From DATDYB01 sp036517115 (GTDB taxonomy: Bacteria; Patescibacteriota; Minisyncoccia; Phycocordibacterales; PALSA-1337), in assembly GCA_036517115.1 (NCBI GenBank), contig DATDYB010000029.1, forward strand, positions 1 through 20,680: DNA of 20,680 nt, read 5' to 3'. The notes under the pieces are model-generated. The model saw nothing but the letters and a program-made list of their open reading frames with translations, ran no database searches and was not told the DNA's origin. The position numbers were made by a program, and so were the translations under genes. Positions 1 through 5,705 of this stretch are shown piece by piece. The stretch's first letter is position 1. Each line of letters opens with the position of its first letter.

Positions 1-1
1 C

Positions 2-142
2 ACAACAGTGCATCCTGACGGAGTCTACGCTATCGGTCTTGAGGGCGTGCAGTGGAACACAGGTTCGGGTGGCAACAACTACACCACCGTCTTCATGGCT
101 GGCGATACGGATTGGAGAACTTCGGGAGTTTCGTTCCCTTAG
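2..142 (+). CDS. C-terminal end of an unidentified protein (5' part outside the window)
   Basis: An open frame runs from base 2 to a TAG stop at 140-142 and gives 46 residues with no start codon needed. The peptide is rich in Gly, Thr, Asn, Tyr and Trp (for example GSGGNNYTT, then MAGDTDWRTSG near the end), has no Lys, and is not membrane-spanning. That composition fits the beta-rich end of an exported or surface protein, but no domain can be named. A strong rho-independent terminator at 164-194 follows the stop by about 20 bases, which supports this as a real gene end. The frame is distinct from the longer overlapping frame starting at 39, whose upstream part is not believable. Function unknown. 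Confidence 0.6.
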   Translation, partial: TTVHPDGVYAIGLEGVQWNTGSGGNNYTTVFMAGDTDWRTSGVSFP

Positions 143-163
143 CACGAAAATTTCAGTTACTAC

Positions 164-194
164 AAAATCCCGCCCTAGGCGGGATTTTGTTTTG
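164..194 (+). terminator. Rho-independent terminator
   Basis: Arms AAAATCCCGCC (164-174) and GGCGGGATTTT (178-188) form a perfect 11-bp stem with a CTA loop, followed on the plus strand by a T-rich run (TTTTGTTTTG). It ends the partial gene at the left edge. The A-tract on the other side would also let it work in reverse. Confidence 0.9.
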
Positions 195-206
195 TGCGTG
201 AGTGTG

Positions 207-212
207 TATAAT
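207..212 (+). promoter_or_regulatory. -10 box (TATAAT) of the DoxX-like gene, leaderless layout
   Basis: A perfect TATAAT ends 6 bases before the ATG at 219, so transcription would begin at or within a base or two of the start codon. No good -35 is present (the T-rich terminator tail occupies that place), so the assignment rests on the -10 and on the same layout recurring at other genes in the window. Confidence 0.55.
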
Positions 213-218
213 AAGAGT

Positions 219-566
219 ATGATTGATGAGGCAATAATGGTACTACGTGTCAGTGCAGCGCTCACTATGCTATTGTTCGGGATTCATCAGCTGATACGTC
301 CACAGTCATGGAGCCTGTATGTACCTGCCTGGGTAAGTGAACTCTCTCATCTCTCACTCTCCTCTATCATGCGTACCCACGCGATAGGCAACATTATTAT
401 CGCTCTGTATCTAGTATCGGGTGTGACCGCTCTCATCTCAGCATGGGCCGCTTTCGTGTGGTGGCTCTCTGTTCTCCCGTTCGCTTTCCTTTCAGATTGG
501 AAAATCGCCATGCGTGATGTTTCGGTTGCCCTTTCCCTATTGGCACTCATTTTTCTCCTCTCTTAA
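219..566 (+). CDS. Small DoxX-like integral membrane protein
   Basis: The predicted protein is 115 aa from the ATG at 219, or 109 aa from the next ATG at 237. The frame stays open upstream to 39, but that part runs through the terminator and the neighbour's end, and the TATAAT at 207-212 selects 219. It has four hydrophobic segments (roughly residues 8-26, 50-70, 70-90 and 98-115), with an early GIHQL turn and a final MRDV-SLLALIFLLS helix. This resembles the four-helix DoxX/SURF4-like layout, in which a conserved charged residue precedes the last helix. It has no signal peptide beyond the first helix. The biochemical role of such proteins in small genomes is uncertain; family assignment is from helix pattern only. 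Confidence 0.6.
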   Translation: MIDEAIMVLRVSAALTMLLFGIHQLIRPQSWSLYVPAWVSELSHLSLSSIMRTHAIGNIIIALYLVSGVTALISAWAAFVWWLSVLPFAFLSDWKIAMRDVSVALSLLALIFLLS

Positions 567-573
567 TATTTAG

Positions 574-601
574 TATTAAAAAAGCGCGTCATACGACGCG
601 C
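574..601 (-). terminator. Rho-independent terminator of the adenylate-kinase-like gene
   Basis: On the minus strand, GCGCGTC-GTAT-GACGCGC (601-584) forms a 7-bp GC-only stem with a 4-base loop, followed directly by TTTTTTAAT. It lies 6 bases past the stop of the minus-strand gene ending at 607. It also separates that gene from the converging plus-strand gene ending at 566. Confidence 0.92.
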
Positions 602-606
602 GGTGC

Positions 607-1377
607 TTAGGCTCCCGCCCGAACCAACGTTGTTCGGCTTTTAGGGGGAGTGAAGGTACGACGAACGCCGTCGATCTCATCAATCCTCTTAGTGACAGGA
701 TGCTGAGGATCATTGAGTTCTTTCATGACTGCAGCGTATTCTCCGTTGAGGTCTAGGTTGCGGATGACATCAACAACCTTTTTACGGAGCGGCGCAGTAC
801 CGTCGATGATCTTCGTGAGCTCTCCGTAATGCCTTCGCACGTGAGAGTGCACTAGTAGTGATGAATTCTTAAACATTGCGTACCGGTCGGCAATTTTTGC
901 GTCGTCAGGACGAACCCTGCCTTCATTCACGCTGCGTTGGTGAAGTCGTCTAAGTGCCTCATCGAGCTCAAGCTGGACAGAAAAGAATTTGAAACGAATT
1001 CCTGTCGAGAGCAGCTCACGAAGTTGCGGTTCGGTGCGAGGGAACCCAATAACGATACATCGGGTAAACTTTCTCTTCTCGTAGCTTTCTATAACCGCTC
1101 TTCCGAGTGCCTTGATGATCGGTCCATCCGGCACAAGCTTGCCCTCGTCACATAATCTTTTTGCTTCAAGAAAGTGCGGGGTTAAGTCGGTCGGTGCCGA
1201 AAGATGGGATCGGATGATGTCGCTCATATCAAGGAGTGCCGTACCTCTTGCTGCTAGGTATCCGTGAACTATTGAGCCGAGGGTTGATTTGCCGCAGACT
1301 GGTGGCCCAAAAATGAGCCAAAATGTGATGTGCTGCTTAAGCTGACCGAGTACGCTTCTTAGGATCGTGTGAGTCAC
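607..1377 (-). CDS. Adenylate-kinase-like nucleoside monophosphate kinase
   Basis: A 256-aa P-loop kinase predicted to move phosphate from NTP to a nucleoside monophosphate in the cytoplasm. The Walker A is GPPVCGKST (residues 24-32), a variant of the usual GxPGxGK. DMSDIIRSH (about 50-58) stands where adenylate kinases bind NMP, and GFPRT (111-115) is the adenylate kinase signature. R/DD residues in GRVRPDDAKIADRY (about 152-166) fit the LID arginines, but there is no zinc LID. About 50 residues after the core (200-256) are an extension not expected of a 190-220 aa Adk. The start is GTG at 1377, chosen by an exact GGAGGT Shine-Dalgarno at 1381-1386, three bases away. The substrate may not be AMP, since CPR genomes often carry several such paralogues. 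Divergent from typA. Confidence 0.82.
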   Translation of the reverse strand: MTHTILRSVLGQLKQHITFWLIFGPPVCGKSTLGSIVHGYLAARGTALLDMSDIIRSHLSAPTDLTPHFLEAKRLCDEGKLVPDGPIIKALGRAVIESYEKRKFTRCIVIGFPRTEPQLRELLSTGIRFKFFSVQLELDEALRRLHQRSVNEGRVRPDDAKIADRYAMFKNSSLLVHSHVRRHYGELTKIIDGTAPLRKKVVDVIRNLDLNGEYAAVMKELNDPQHPVTKRIDEIDGVRRTFTPPKSRTTLVRAGA

Positions 1378-1478
1378 TGTACCTCCGTGATAATGGTTGA
1401 TTTCTTGTGTCCACTACATCGTATAGTGTGCATCTTCGTGCATGCTACCATACTCGAATTCTCATGACAACACGATGA

Positions 1479-1507
1479 TTGACTCTTTGATTCAAAAATG
1501 CTTTAAT
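1479..1507 (+). promoter_or_regulatory. typA promoter, TTGACT-N17-TTTAAT
   Basis: The -35 TTGACT (1479-1484) and -10 TTTAAT (1502-1507) are separated by exactly 17 bases. The -10 ends 8 bases before the GTG start of typA, so the expected transcription start is within one or two bases of the start codon. No Shine-Dalgarno lies between. Confidence 0.75.
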
Positions 1508-1515
1508 TACACCTT

Positions 1516-3300
1516 GTGGAAATAAGGAATATAGCAATCATCGCCCATGTGGACCATGGCAAAACAACGCTCACCGACGCTCTGATGAAACAGAGCGGCC
1601 TTTTTGAAGAAGGTGCGAGCATGGATTCTAACGCACTTGAGCAAGAGCGTGGTATTACTATTTATGCCAAGAACACTTCTCTCTATTTTAATAATACAAA
1701 AATCAACATTGTCGACACTCCTGGTCACGCAGACTTCGGATCAGAGGTGGAGCGTGTACTTCGATCGATCGATACCGTCCTTCTCGTCGTCGACGCTCAG
1801 GAAGGGCCGATGCCTCAGACTCGATTCGTGCTTAAGAAGTCGCTTGAGCTTGGCTTGAAGCCCATCGTCATCATTAATAAAATTGATAAACCCGCCGCGC
1901 GCCCTGTCGAAGTGCACGAGGAAGTTCTTGAGCTATTTATGGAGCTCGGTGCGAATGACGCTCAGCTCGATTTCACTACCGTGTACGCTATTGGCCGTGA
2001 AGGAGTGGCAAAAATGAAACTTACTGACGAGAGCAAAGATCTTACACCGCTTCTCGAAACCATCCTCAAAGAGGTGCCGCCAGCGGCTGCAAGAACCGAC
2101 GTGCCGCTCCGCATGCAAGCATTTAATCTTGGATATGACAACTTCCTGGGGCGCCTTGCCGTTGGCCGTATCTATGAAGGTGTGATTAAAGACGGCATGA
2201 CAGTTTTTATTAAAAAAGAAGGTGAGACGACCACCACGGGAAAGATCACTAAGCTCTACACTTTCGAAGGATTGGTAAAAAAAGAAGTACCAGAAGCGAT
2301 AGCTGGTGATATTGTTATGATCGCTGGGCTGCCCTCTATTTATATCGGAGAAACCATTTGCGCCACTGCTGACCAAGAACCTCTTCCTACTATTAAAATT
2401 GACGAGCCAACCATTTCCCTAAACTTTCTTGTGAATGACTCCCCTTTTGCGGGACGCGAAGGAAAATATGTCACGGGGCGTCAGATTCGCGAGCGTTTGG
2501 AGAAGGAGCTTGAGATCAACGTCGGTCTAAAAGTAGATTTTTCATCCGAACAACTTAAAGTATACGGTCGTGGTGAGCTTCATATCGCTATTTTACTTGA
2601 GAACATGCGCCGCGAAGGATATGAACTCCAAATTTCTCAGCCGCAGGTAATCGTCAAAGAAGAAAACGGTGTCAAAATGGAACCGTTTGAAGAAGTGATT
2701 GTTGATGTTAAAAAAGAAGTAGCGTCAAACGTCATCAAGGCGCTCGGTGAACGAAAATCTATCCTTACCAACATGAAGGAAGAAAACGGCATTACCCGTA
2801 TGACTTTCGAGGCGCCTACCCGAGGACTTTTGGGCTATCGAGGTGATTTTGTTATCGATACTAAAGGTGAAGGTATTCTCTCTTCACGCTTTATCGAATT
2901 TCGTCCTTTTGTCGGCGCGATTGATCGTCATGCCTTTGGCTCGATGGTTTCGATGGAGAATGGCAAAGCGGTTGCCTTCGCTTTGAATAACCTCCAGGAA
3001 CGAGGAGTGCTCTATATTGGCGCCGGTGCAGAAGTGTATGAAGGTATGGTCATTGGTAACGTCTCTAAGGGTAATGAGATGAGCGTGAACCCCGTTAAAG
3101 GAAAACAGCTTACCAACATGCGTCAGAAGGGTTCAGACGGATTGGTGATGCTTACTCCTCCTCTTACACTCACTATCGAACGTGGCATGGAGATCATGAA
3201 TGAAGACGACTATCTTGAGATCACACCAAAAAGCACACGCCTCCGTAAAAAGTTTTTGAAAGAAGGCGAGAGGGTGAAGTCTAATAAGAAAAGAGAGTAG
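1516..3300 (+). CDS. typA: Ribosome-associated translational GTPase TypA/BipA
   Basis: 594 aa, close to the usual ~600. TypA/BipA binds the ribosome near the EF-G site and helps ribosome assembly and stress or cold adaptation. The GTPase domain is complete: G1 AHVDHGKTT (10-18), G2 RGITI, G3 DTPGH (67-71) and G4 NKID (121-124). The EF-G-like domains follow (about 200-390), and then the TypA-specific C-terminal domain with the FEAPTRGLLGYRGDF block. EF-G's domain IV is absent, as expected for this family. The start is GTG at 1516, with MEIRNIAIIAHVDHG matching the normal short N-terminus. It has no Shine-Dalgarno, and a strong promoter ends 8 bases upstream, so the mRNA is probably leaderless. 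Monocistronic. Confidence 0.97.
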   Translation: MEIRNIAIIAHVDHGKTTLTDALMKQSGLFEEGASMDSNALEQERGITIYAKNTSLYFNNTKINIVDTPGHADFGSEVERVLRSIDTVLLVVDAQEGPMPQTRFVLKKSLELGLKPIVIINKIDKPAARPVEVHEEVLELFMELGANDAQLDFTTVYAIGREGVAKMKLTDESKDLTPLLETILKEVPPAAARTDVPLRMQAFNLGYDNFLGRLAVGRIYEGVIKDGMTVFIKKEGETTTTGKITKLYTFEGLVKKEVPEAIAGDIVMIAGLPSIYIGETICATADQEPLPTIKIDEPTISLNFLVNDSPFAGREGKYVTGRQIRERLEKELEINVGLKVDFSSEQLKVYGRGELHIAILLENMRREGYELQISQPQVIVKEENGVKMEPFEEVIVDVKKEVASNVIKALGERKSILTNMKEENGITRMTFEAPTRGLLGYRGDFVIDTKGEGILSSRFIEFRPFVGAIDRHAFGSMVSMENGKAVAFALNNLQERGVLYIGAGAEVYEGMVIGNVSKGNEMSVNPVKGKQLTNMRQKGSDGLVMLTPPLTLTIERGMEIMNEDDYLEITPKSTRLRKKFLKEGERVKSNKKRE

Positions 3301-3334
3301 TGGAACGAATACCGAATTTAGAATACCGATAAAC

Positions 3335-3384
3335 CCACCACTTGGAGGCAAGGCCTCCAAGTGGTGGTGTACGATATATCGTAC
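3335..3384. repeat. Tandem palindromes after typA (15-bp hairpin plus 16-bp palindrome)
   Basis: The arms at 3335-3349 and 3353-3367 are perfectly complementary over 15 bp (CCACCACTTGGAGGC / GCCTCCAAGTGGTGG) with an AAG loop. One base later GTACGATATATCGTAC (3369-3384) is a perfect 16-bp palindrome. Neither is followed by a T-tract, so this is not a standard terminator. Just before it, GAATACCGA occurs twice (3307-3315 and 3321-3329). It resembles a REP-like intergenic repeat; copies elsewhere in the genome cannot be seen from here. Confidence 0.75.
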
Positions 3385-3386
3385 AA

Positions 3387-3415
3387 ATAAAAAACCGAGG
3401 GGGTCTCCCTCGGTT
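3387..3415 (-). terminator. Rho-independent terminator of the 68-aa gene
   Basis: On the minus strand, AACCGAGGG-AGACC-CCCTCGGTT (3415-3393) makes a 9-bp stem followed by a T-run (TTTTTTATTT). It sits 20 bases after the stop of the minus-strand gene at 3435. It may also stop typA transcripts arriving from the other side, though the plus strand lacks a good T-tract. Confidence 0.88.
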
Positions 3416-3434
3416 GTTGCTCATCGCATTTACT

Positions 3435-3641
3435 TCAAACTCGTGCAATGTTTTCAATCGCCTCGTCGGGAGTTCTTGCTTCCCCAAGCGCCACGCCAAA
3501 CCTAACACCCGTTCTGAAGCTCGCCATACCCAGGTTTTCTGTAATGAGGACGGCTTCGATAATTTGGGGTTTGTTCCGGTCAGGCATTTTCGGATCCCAT
3601 AAGTCTCGGATAGTGCGTTGGCTTTGCTCAGATATTCTCAT
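3435..3641 (-). CDS. Small protein of unknown function (68 aa)
   Basis: A 68-residue soluble, mildly basic protein with no membrane segment, signal peptide or cysteine. I do not recognise it. Its ends argue that it is real: a good promoter (TTGACA-N17-TAGGAT) lies just upstream and a textbook terminator lies just downstream. The 24 bases between the -10 and the ATG contain GAACAGAAAG, the same string found in the leader of the next gene (95 aa), though here the following bases are A-rich and the Shine-Dalgarno is weak. The sequence suggests two short helices around a GVRFGVALGEARTPDEAIENI segment. Function cannot be inferred. Confidence 0.65.
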   Translation of the reverse strand: MRISEQSQRTIRDLWDPKMPDRNKPQIIEAVLITENLGMASFRTGVRFGVALGEARTPDEAIENIARV

Positions 3642-3665
3642 ATTTTTTCTTTCTGTTCTGCCGAC

Positions 3666-3694
3666 ATCCTAGCGCTGCCTTGTGGCTATGTCAA
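3666..3694 (-). promoter_or_regulatory. Promoter of the 68-aa gene, TTGACA-N17-TAGGAT
   Basis: The minus-strand -35 TTGACA (3694-3689) is perfect, the spacer is 17, and the -10 is TAGGAT (3671-3666). The predicted leader is about 18 bases. It lies between the terminator of the upstream gene and the 68-aa start, so the gene is an independent unit. Confidence 0.75.
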
Positions 3695-3712
3695 ATGATA
3701 CATTCACCCTAC

Positions 3713-3734
3713 AAAAAACCGCTCGATGTAGCGG
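3713..3734 (-). terminator. Rho-independent terminator of the 95-aa gene
   Basis: Minus strand CCGCT-ACATCG-AGCGG (3734-3719) is followed by TTTTTTGT. The stem is short (5 bp) but GC-rich, with a clean T-run, 6 bases past the stop codon at 3741. Confidence 0.8.
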
Positions 3735-3740
3735 CTGTGC

Positions 3741-4028
3741 TCACCCTTCTCCTTCGTCAGATCGGTTATCATTTTTAAGGGACTCCATGTCAACAATACC
3801 CAGACTCCAAAAACAGCCTTGAATAAAACCAAGCCAGCGGAAAACTTTTTCGCGTCTTCCCTCCAGTAAGAATTGTCTCATTTTTGGAAGCATGGCTGCG
3901 CAATGTTCGAATACGTCAGCCTCATCGCGTATAGGTTCGATGTGAGGATATTCCCAGGGTTCGATTCCCATTTTAGCGAGTTGATCCTGATATTTTGAAA
4001 TTACCTCTAGAATTTTTTCGTCAGTCAT
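3741..4028 (-). CDS. Conserved-looking small protein of unknown function (95 aa)
   Basis: 95 aa from the ATG at 4028. The frame is open 17 codons further, but the promoter -10 (4053-4058) lies inside that extension, and AAAGGA precedes the 4028 ATG at a normal spacing. The protein is soluble and mostly helical. It has an N-terminal MTDEKILEVISKYQDQLAK helix, a GIEPWEYPH segment, a CAAMLPKMRQFLLEGRREK stretch, and then a distinctive FRWLGFIQGCFWSLG motif followed by LKNDNR and an acidic tail. I have an impression of related proteins in other CPR genomes, but no function is known to me. Own promoter and terminator. Confidence 0.75.
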   Translation of the reverse strand: MTDEKILEVISKYQDQLAKMGIEPWEYPHIEPIRDEADVFEHCAAMLPKMRQFLLEGRREKVFRWLGFIQGCFWSLGIVDMESLKNDNRSDEGEG

Positions 4029-4052
4029 CGTGATCCTTTCTGTTCTCACTGT

Positions 4053-4079
4053 AGTATACTTCTTTTGAAAAAAATGCAA
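4053..4079 (-). promoter_or_regulatory. Promoter of the 95-aa gene
   Basis: The minus-strand -10 TATACT (4058-4053) is preceded at 15 bases by TTGCAT (4079-4074). The spacer is short, so the -35 is less certain than the -10. The leader of about 18 bases contains AAAGGA. Confidence 0.55.
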
Positions 4080-4082
4080 AGA

Positions 4083-4113
4083 AAAAACCTTATCCGTTTA
4101 GGACAAGGTTTTT
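4083..4113 (-). terminator. Terminator after the RRM gene, probably bidirectional
   Basis: AAAAACCTTATCC (4083-4095) pairs with GGACAAGGTTTTT (4101-4113) with one A:C mismatch and a 5-base loop. It has A/T tails on both sides and lies 15 bases past the stop of the RRM gene. Confidence 0.88.
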
Positions 4114-4127
4114 CTTCTTCGATAGGA

Positions 4128-4418
4128 TTAACCCTGTCGATCGAAACCTCCACGTCGTGGGGGTCGCTCTGCCATAGGGCGAGCTTCGTTCACCGTAAGC
4201 TTTCGACCTTCTAGGTCGAGGCCGTTGAACATGTTGACAGCTTTATCAGCTTCTTCATCGTTCGGCATGGTTACGAAACCAAAGCCACGTGACTTGCCGG
4301 TCATTTTATCTGTCATAACAATCGCATCTTCCACCAATCCAGCCTTTGAGAACGCGTCCTTTAGGCTAGCTGATGTTGAGGTGTATGAAAGATTACCGAC
4401 ATACAATTTCTTTGACAT
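4128..4418 (-). CDS. RRM-domain RNA-binding protein
   Basis: A 96-aa cytoplasmic single-RRM protein of the glycine-rich/cyanobacterial Rbp type, which binds single-stranded RNA and often acts at low temperature. RNP2 LYVGNL is at residues 5-10 and RNP1 KSRGFGFV at 42-49, with the three aromatic RNA-contact positions filled by Y6, F46 and F48. The tail after the fold (about 82-96) is Arg/Gly-rich with an RRGG step, but far shorter than eukaryotic RGG tails. The start at ATG 4418 fits the domain edge. The promoter lies about 75 bases upstream, giving one of the longest leaders in the window, and that leader has no clear Shine-Dalgarno, which suggests control at the RNA level. Confidence 0.93.
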   Translation of the reverse strand: MSKKLYVGNLSYTSTSASLKDAFSKAGLVEDAIVMTDKMTGKSRGFGFVTMPNDEEADKAVNMFNGLDLEGRKLTVNEARPMAERPPRRGGFDRQG

Positions 4419-4498
4419 TGTGTGTATCTTTTTAACTTGTATCGTCCGACCGTCCCAATGGCTACTTACGTTTCCAACGAGATTTCAACGATGAATAT

Positions 4499-4526
4499 AC
4501 TATACCCAACTATTGTAAAAATGCAA
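4499..4526 (-). promoter_or_regulatory. Promoter of the RRM gene with a long 5' leader
   Basis: Minus-strand TTGCAT (4526-4521), 16-base spacer, TATAGT (4504-4499). The expected transcript starts near 4492, leaving a leader of about 73 bases before the ATG at 4418. An overlapping TATATT at 4499-4494 is an alternative -10. Confidence 0.55.
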
Positions 4527-4571
4527 CTAGCGAAGAAGTTTATAAGGTTAAAGTCCATAGGATAAGGCACA

Positions 4572-5345
4572 TTACGATCTTATGGAATCGTTAATGGAAT
4601 AATTCCCCACCTTTGTACGAACTATGTGAAGTGTGGTCGCACCAATACTGAGAAATTTACCCAATTCATGGACAATGCTTCGGACATAGGTGCCGCTCCC
4701 ACAACGTGTTTCTATGAGCGCTGTCATGCACGTTCTCTCGCTTCTTTTTCCAAAAAAATCTTTCCATCCTTTTGTGATTTCTTCTTGTCTAAAATCACCG
4801 GATATTTTTGAAAGATCGTTGAGGATCTTTACGATGATTTCGTTGGGCGGTAATGTTCTGATCGACATAAGCAAACTCCCAAATATTTCAACTGAATGTT
4901 TCGGGACCGTGATCTCAGTGATCTTTCCTTCCCTCGCCCATTGCCAGAGTGGTTTCCCCTCTACCGGCTTGGACGAGTACGGAGGATACTCTTGATCGAT
5001 CATCCCTCTGTACATACCTAAAAATTCTTTGATCTTATCTTCGGATACGATACTGTGAGTCTCGGAAACTTTAGATATTTTTCCGAGAATATCATAACTG
5101 TCGGTCTCGACGCCGAACAAGACTTCAAAAGTATATTCTTTGGTTAAAGCTGAATAGGTTTCCTTTTTATGTACGTCCTCGCCAGTGAGTACCAGGAGCA
5201 CACCTTCGGCCATTGGATCAAGACGCCCTGCGTACGTCATTGGTTGGTTGTTGTATTCGGGAGATGCCAGGCTAAAGCGCCGCATCCTTTCAAGCGGTGT
5301 CTCACCTTTTTCTTTGTAGAGATTGATCATCATATGTTGCACCAC
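4572..5345 (-). CDS. truB: tRNA pseudouridine(55) synthase TruB, short divergent form
   Basis: 257 aa. TruB turns U55 of the tRNA T-loop into pseudouridine. The catalytic aspartate is D43 in YAGRLDPMAEG; the YPPYSSKPVEGKPLW block stands for the family's Y-S-A-K-G motif; and GSGTYVRSIVHELG is the third TruB motif. The usual N-terminal lead (G-hydrophobic-DKP-G-S) is replaced by INLYKEKGETPLERM, a form I associate with CPR bacteria. There is no C-terminal PUA domain (E. coli TruB is 314 aa). The start is GTG 5345, with GGAAG 7 bases upstream; the ATG pair at 5333 and 5330 is a fair alternative and costs only four or five residues. No clear promoter or terminator was found. Confidence 0.92.
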   Translation of the reverse strand: MVQHMMINLYKEKGETPLERMRRFSLASPEYNNQPMTYAGRLDPMAEGVLLVLTGEDVHKKETYSALTKEYTFEVLFGVETDSYDILGKISKVSETHSIVSEDKIKEFLGMYRGMIDQEYPPYSSKPVEGKPLWQWAREGKITEITVPKHSVEIFGSLLMSIRTLPPNEIIVKILNDLSKISGDFRQEEITKGWKDFFGKRSERTCMTALIETRCGSGTYVRSIVHELGKFLSIGATTLHIVRTKVGNYSINDSIRS

Positions 5346-5397
5346 AAGAGTACTTCCAATTTCTACACTCGCTGCGCTCGTAAGAAATTTAGGTCGC

Positions 5398-5426
5398 TTG
5401 CCACATCCCTAGTCTCGCACTACAAT
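5398..5426 (+). promoter_or_regulatory. Promoter of the 69-aa membrane protein, TTGCCA-N17-TACAAT
   Basis: -35 TTGCCA (5398-5403), 17-base spacer, -10 TACAAT (5421-5426), which ends 9 bases before the ATG at 5436. The predicted leader is 0-3 bases. Confidence 0.7.
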
Positions 5427-5435
5427 ATTTGTAGA

Positions 5436-5645
5436 ATGAAAATTATCCTATCGCTCTTTCTCTTCTCGGCGATAACGCATTATTTTGCAAGCCTCTTTAT
5501 GGAGGTTGCCAAACCCGAAAGTTTTTTCAATAAAGTTGGCCTCTTCACTGCAGGGTTCATAACAACATGCTTCGCCACGTTTATCGTCATATATTTCTGT
5601 ACCATCTTTCCGCTCGGCATTCTGAAAAAACGGTCAGAGATGTAA
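5436..5645 (+). CDS. Small two-helix membrane protein (69 aa)
   Basis: 69 aa from the ATG at 5436. The frame is open from 5169, but the stretch before 5436 overlaps truB and its upstream region. Two hydrophobic helices (about residues 3-21 and 35-58) are joined by a short polar loop EVAKPESFFNK and followed by a basic LKKRSE tail, a positive-inside signal for a cytoplasmic C-terminus. I do not recognise the family. It has its own promoter (TTGCCA-17-TACAAT) and terminator (5651-5674), so it is a free-standing gene rather than part of the hisS unit that follows 60 bases later. Divergent from truB. Confidence 0.68.
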   Translation: MKIILSLFLFSAITHYFASLFMEVAKPESFFNKVGLFTAGFITTCFATFIVIYFCTIFPLGILKKRSEM

Positions 5646-5650
5646 GCAAC

Positions 5651-5674
5651 TACCCTCAATTTGAGGGTATTTTT
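5651..5674 (+). terminator. Rho-independent terminator of the 69-aa gene
   Basis: TACCCTC (5651-5657) pairs with GAGGGTA (5663-5669), loop AATTT, followed by TTTTT on the plus strand, 6 bases past the stop. Confidence 0.88.
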
Positions 5675-5689
5675 AATGTGACGGTGTTC

Positions 5690-5698
5690 TGCTACAAT
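5690..5698 (+). promoter_or_regulatory. hisS: Extended -10 promoter of hisS, TGC-TACAAT
   Basis: TGC directly before TACAAT (5693-5698) makes an extended -10; the -35 position is only T-rich. The -10 ends 7 bases before the ATG at 5706, so the hisS mRNA is expected to be leaderless. It starts just after the terminator of the upstream gene. Confidence 0.72.
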
Positions 5699-5705
5699 AT
5701 ACCCC

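Noticed and set aside
39..218. Upstream extension of the membrane protein frame
   Set aside because: It overlaps the end of another gene and a strong terminator, its residues are not protein-like for this family, and a perfect -10 box lies just before the ATG at 219.
1933..2376. 147-codon minus-strand frame
   Set aside because: It lies antisense to the well-supported typA; composition is that of a shadow frame.
3369..3384. Operator for typA regulation
   Set aside because: The palindrome lies after typA, not at its promoter, so it cannot act as its operator; left as a repeat.
5169..5435. Upstream extension of the 69-aa membrane protein
   Set aside because: It runs antisense through the truB 5' end, and a TTGCCA-17-TACAAT promoter sits directly before 5436.
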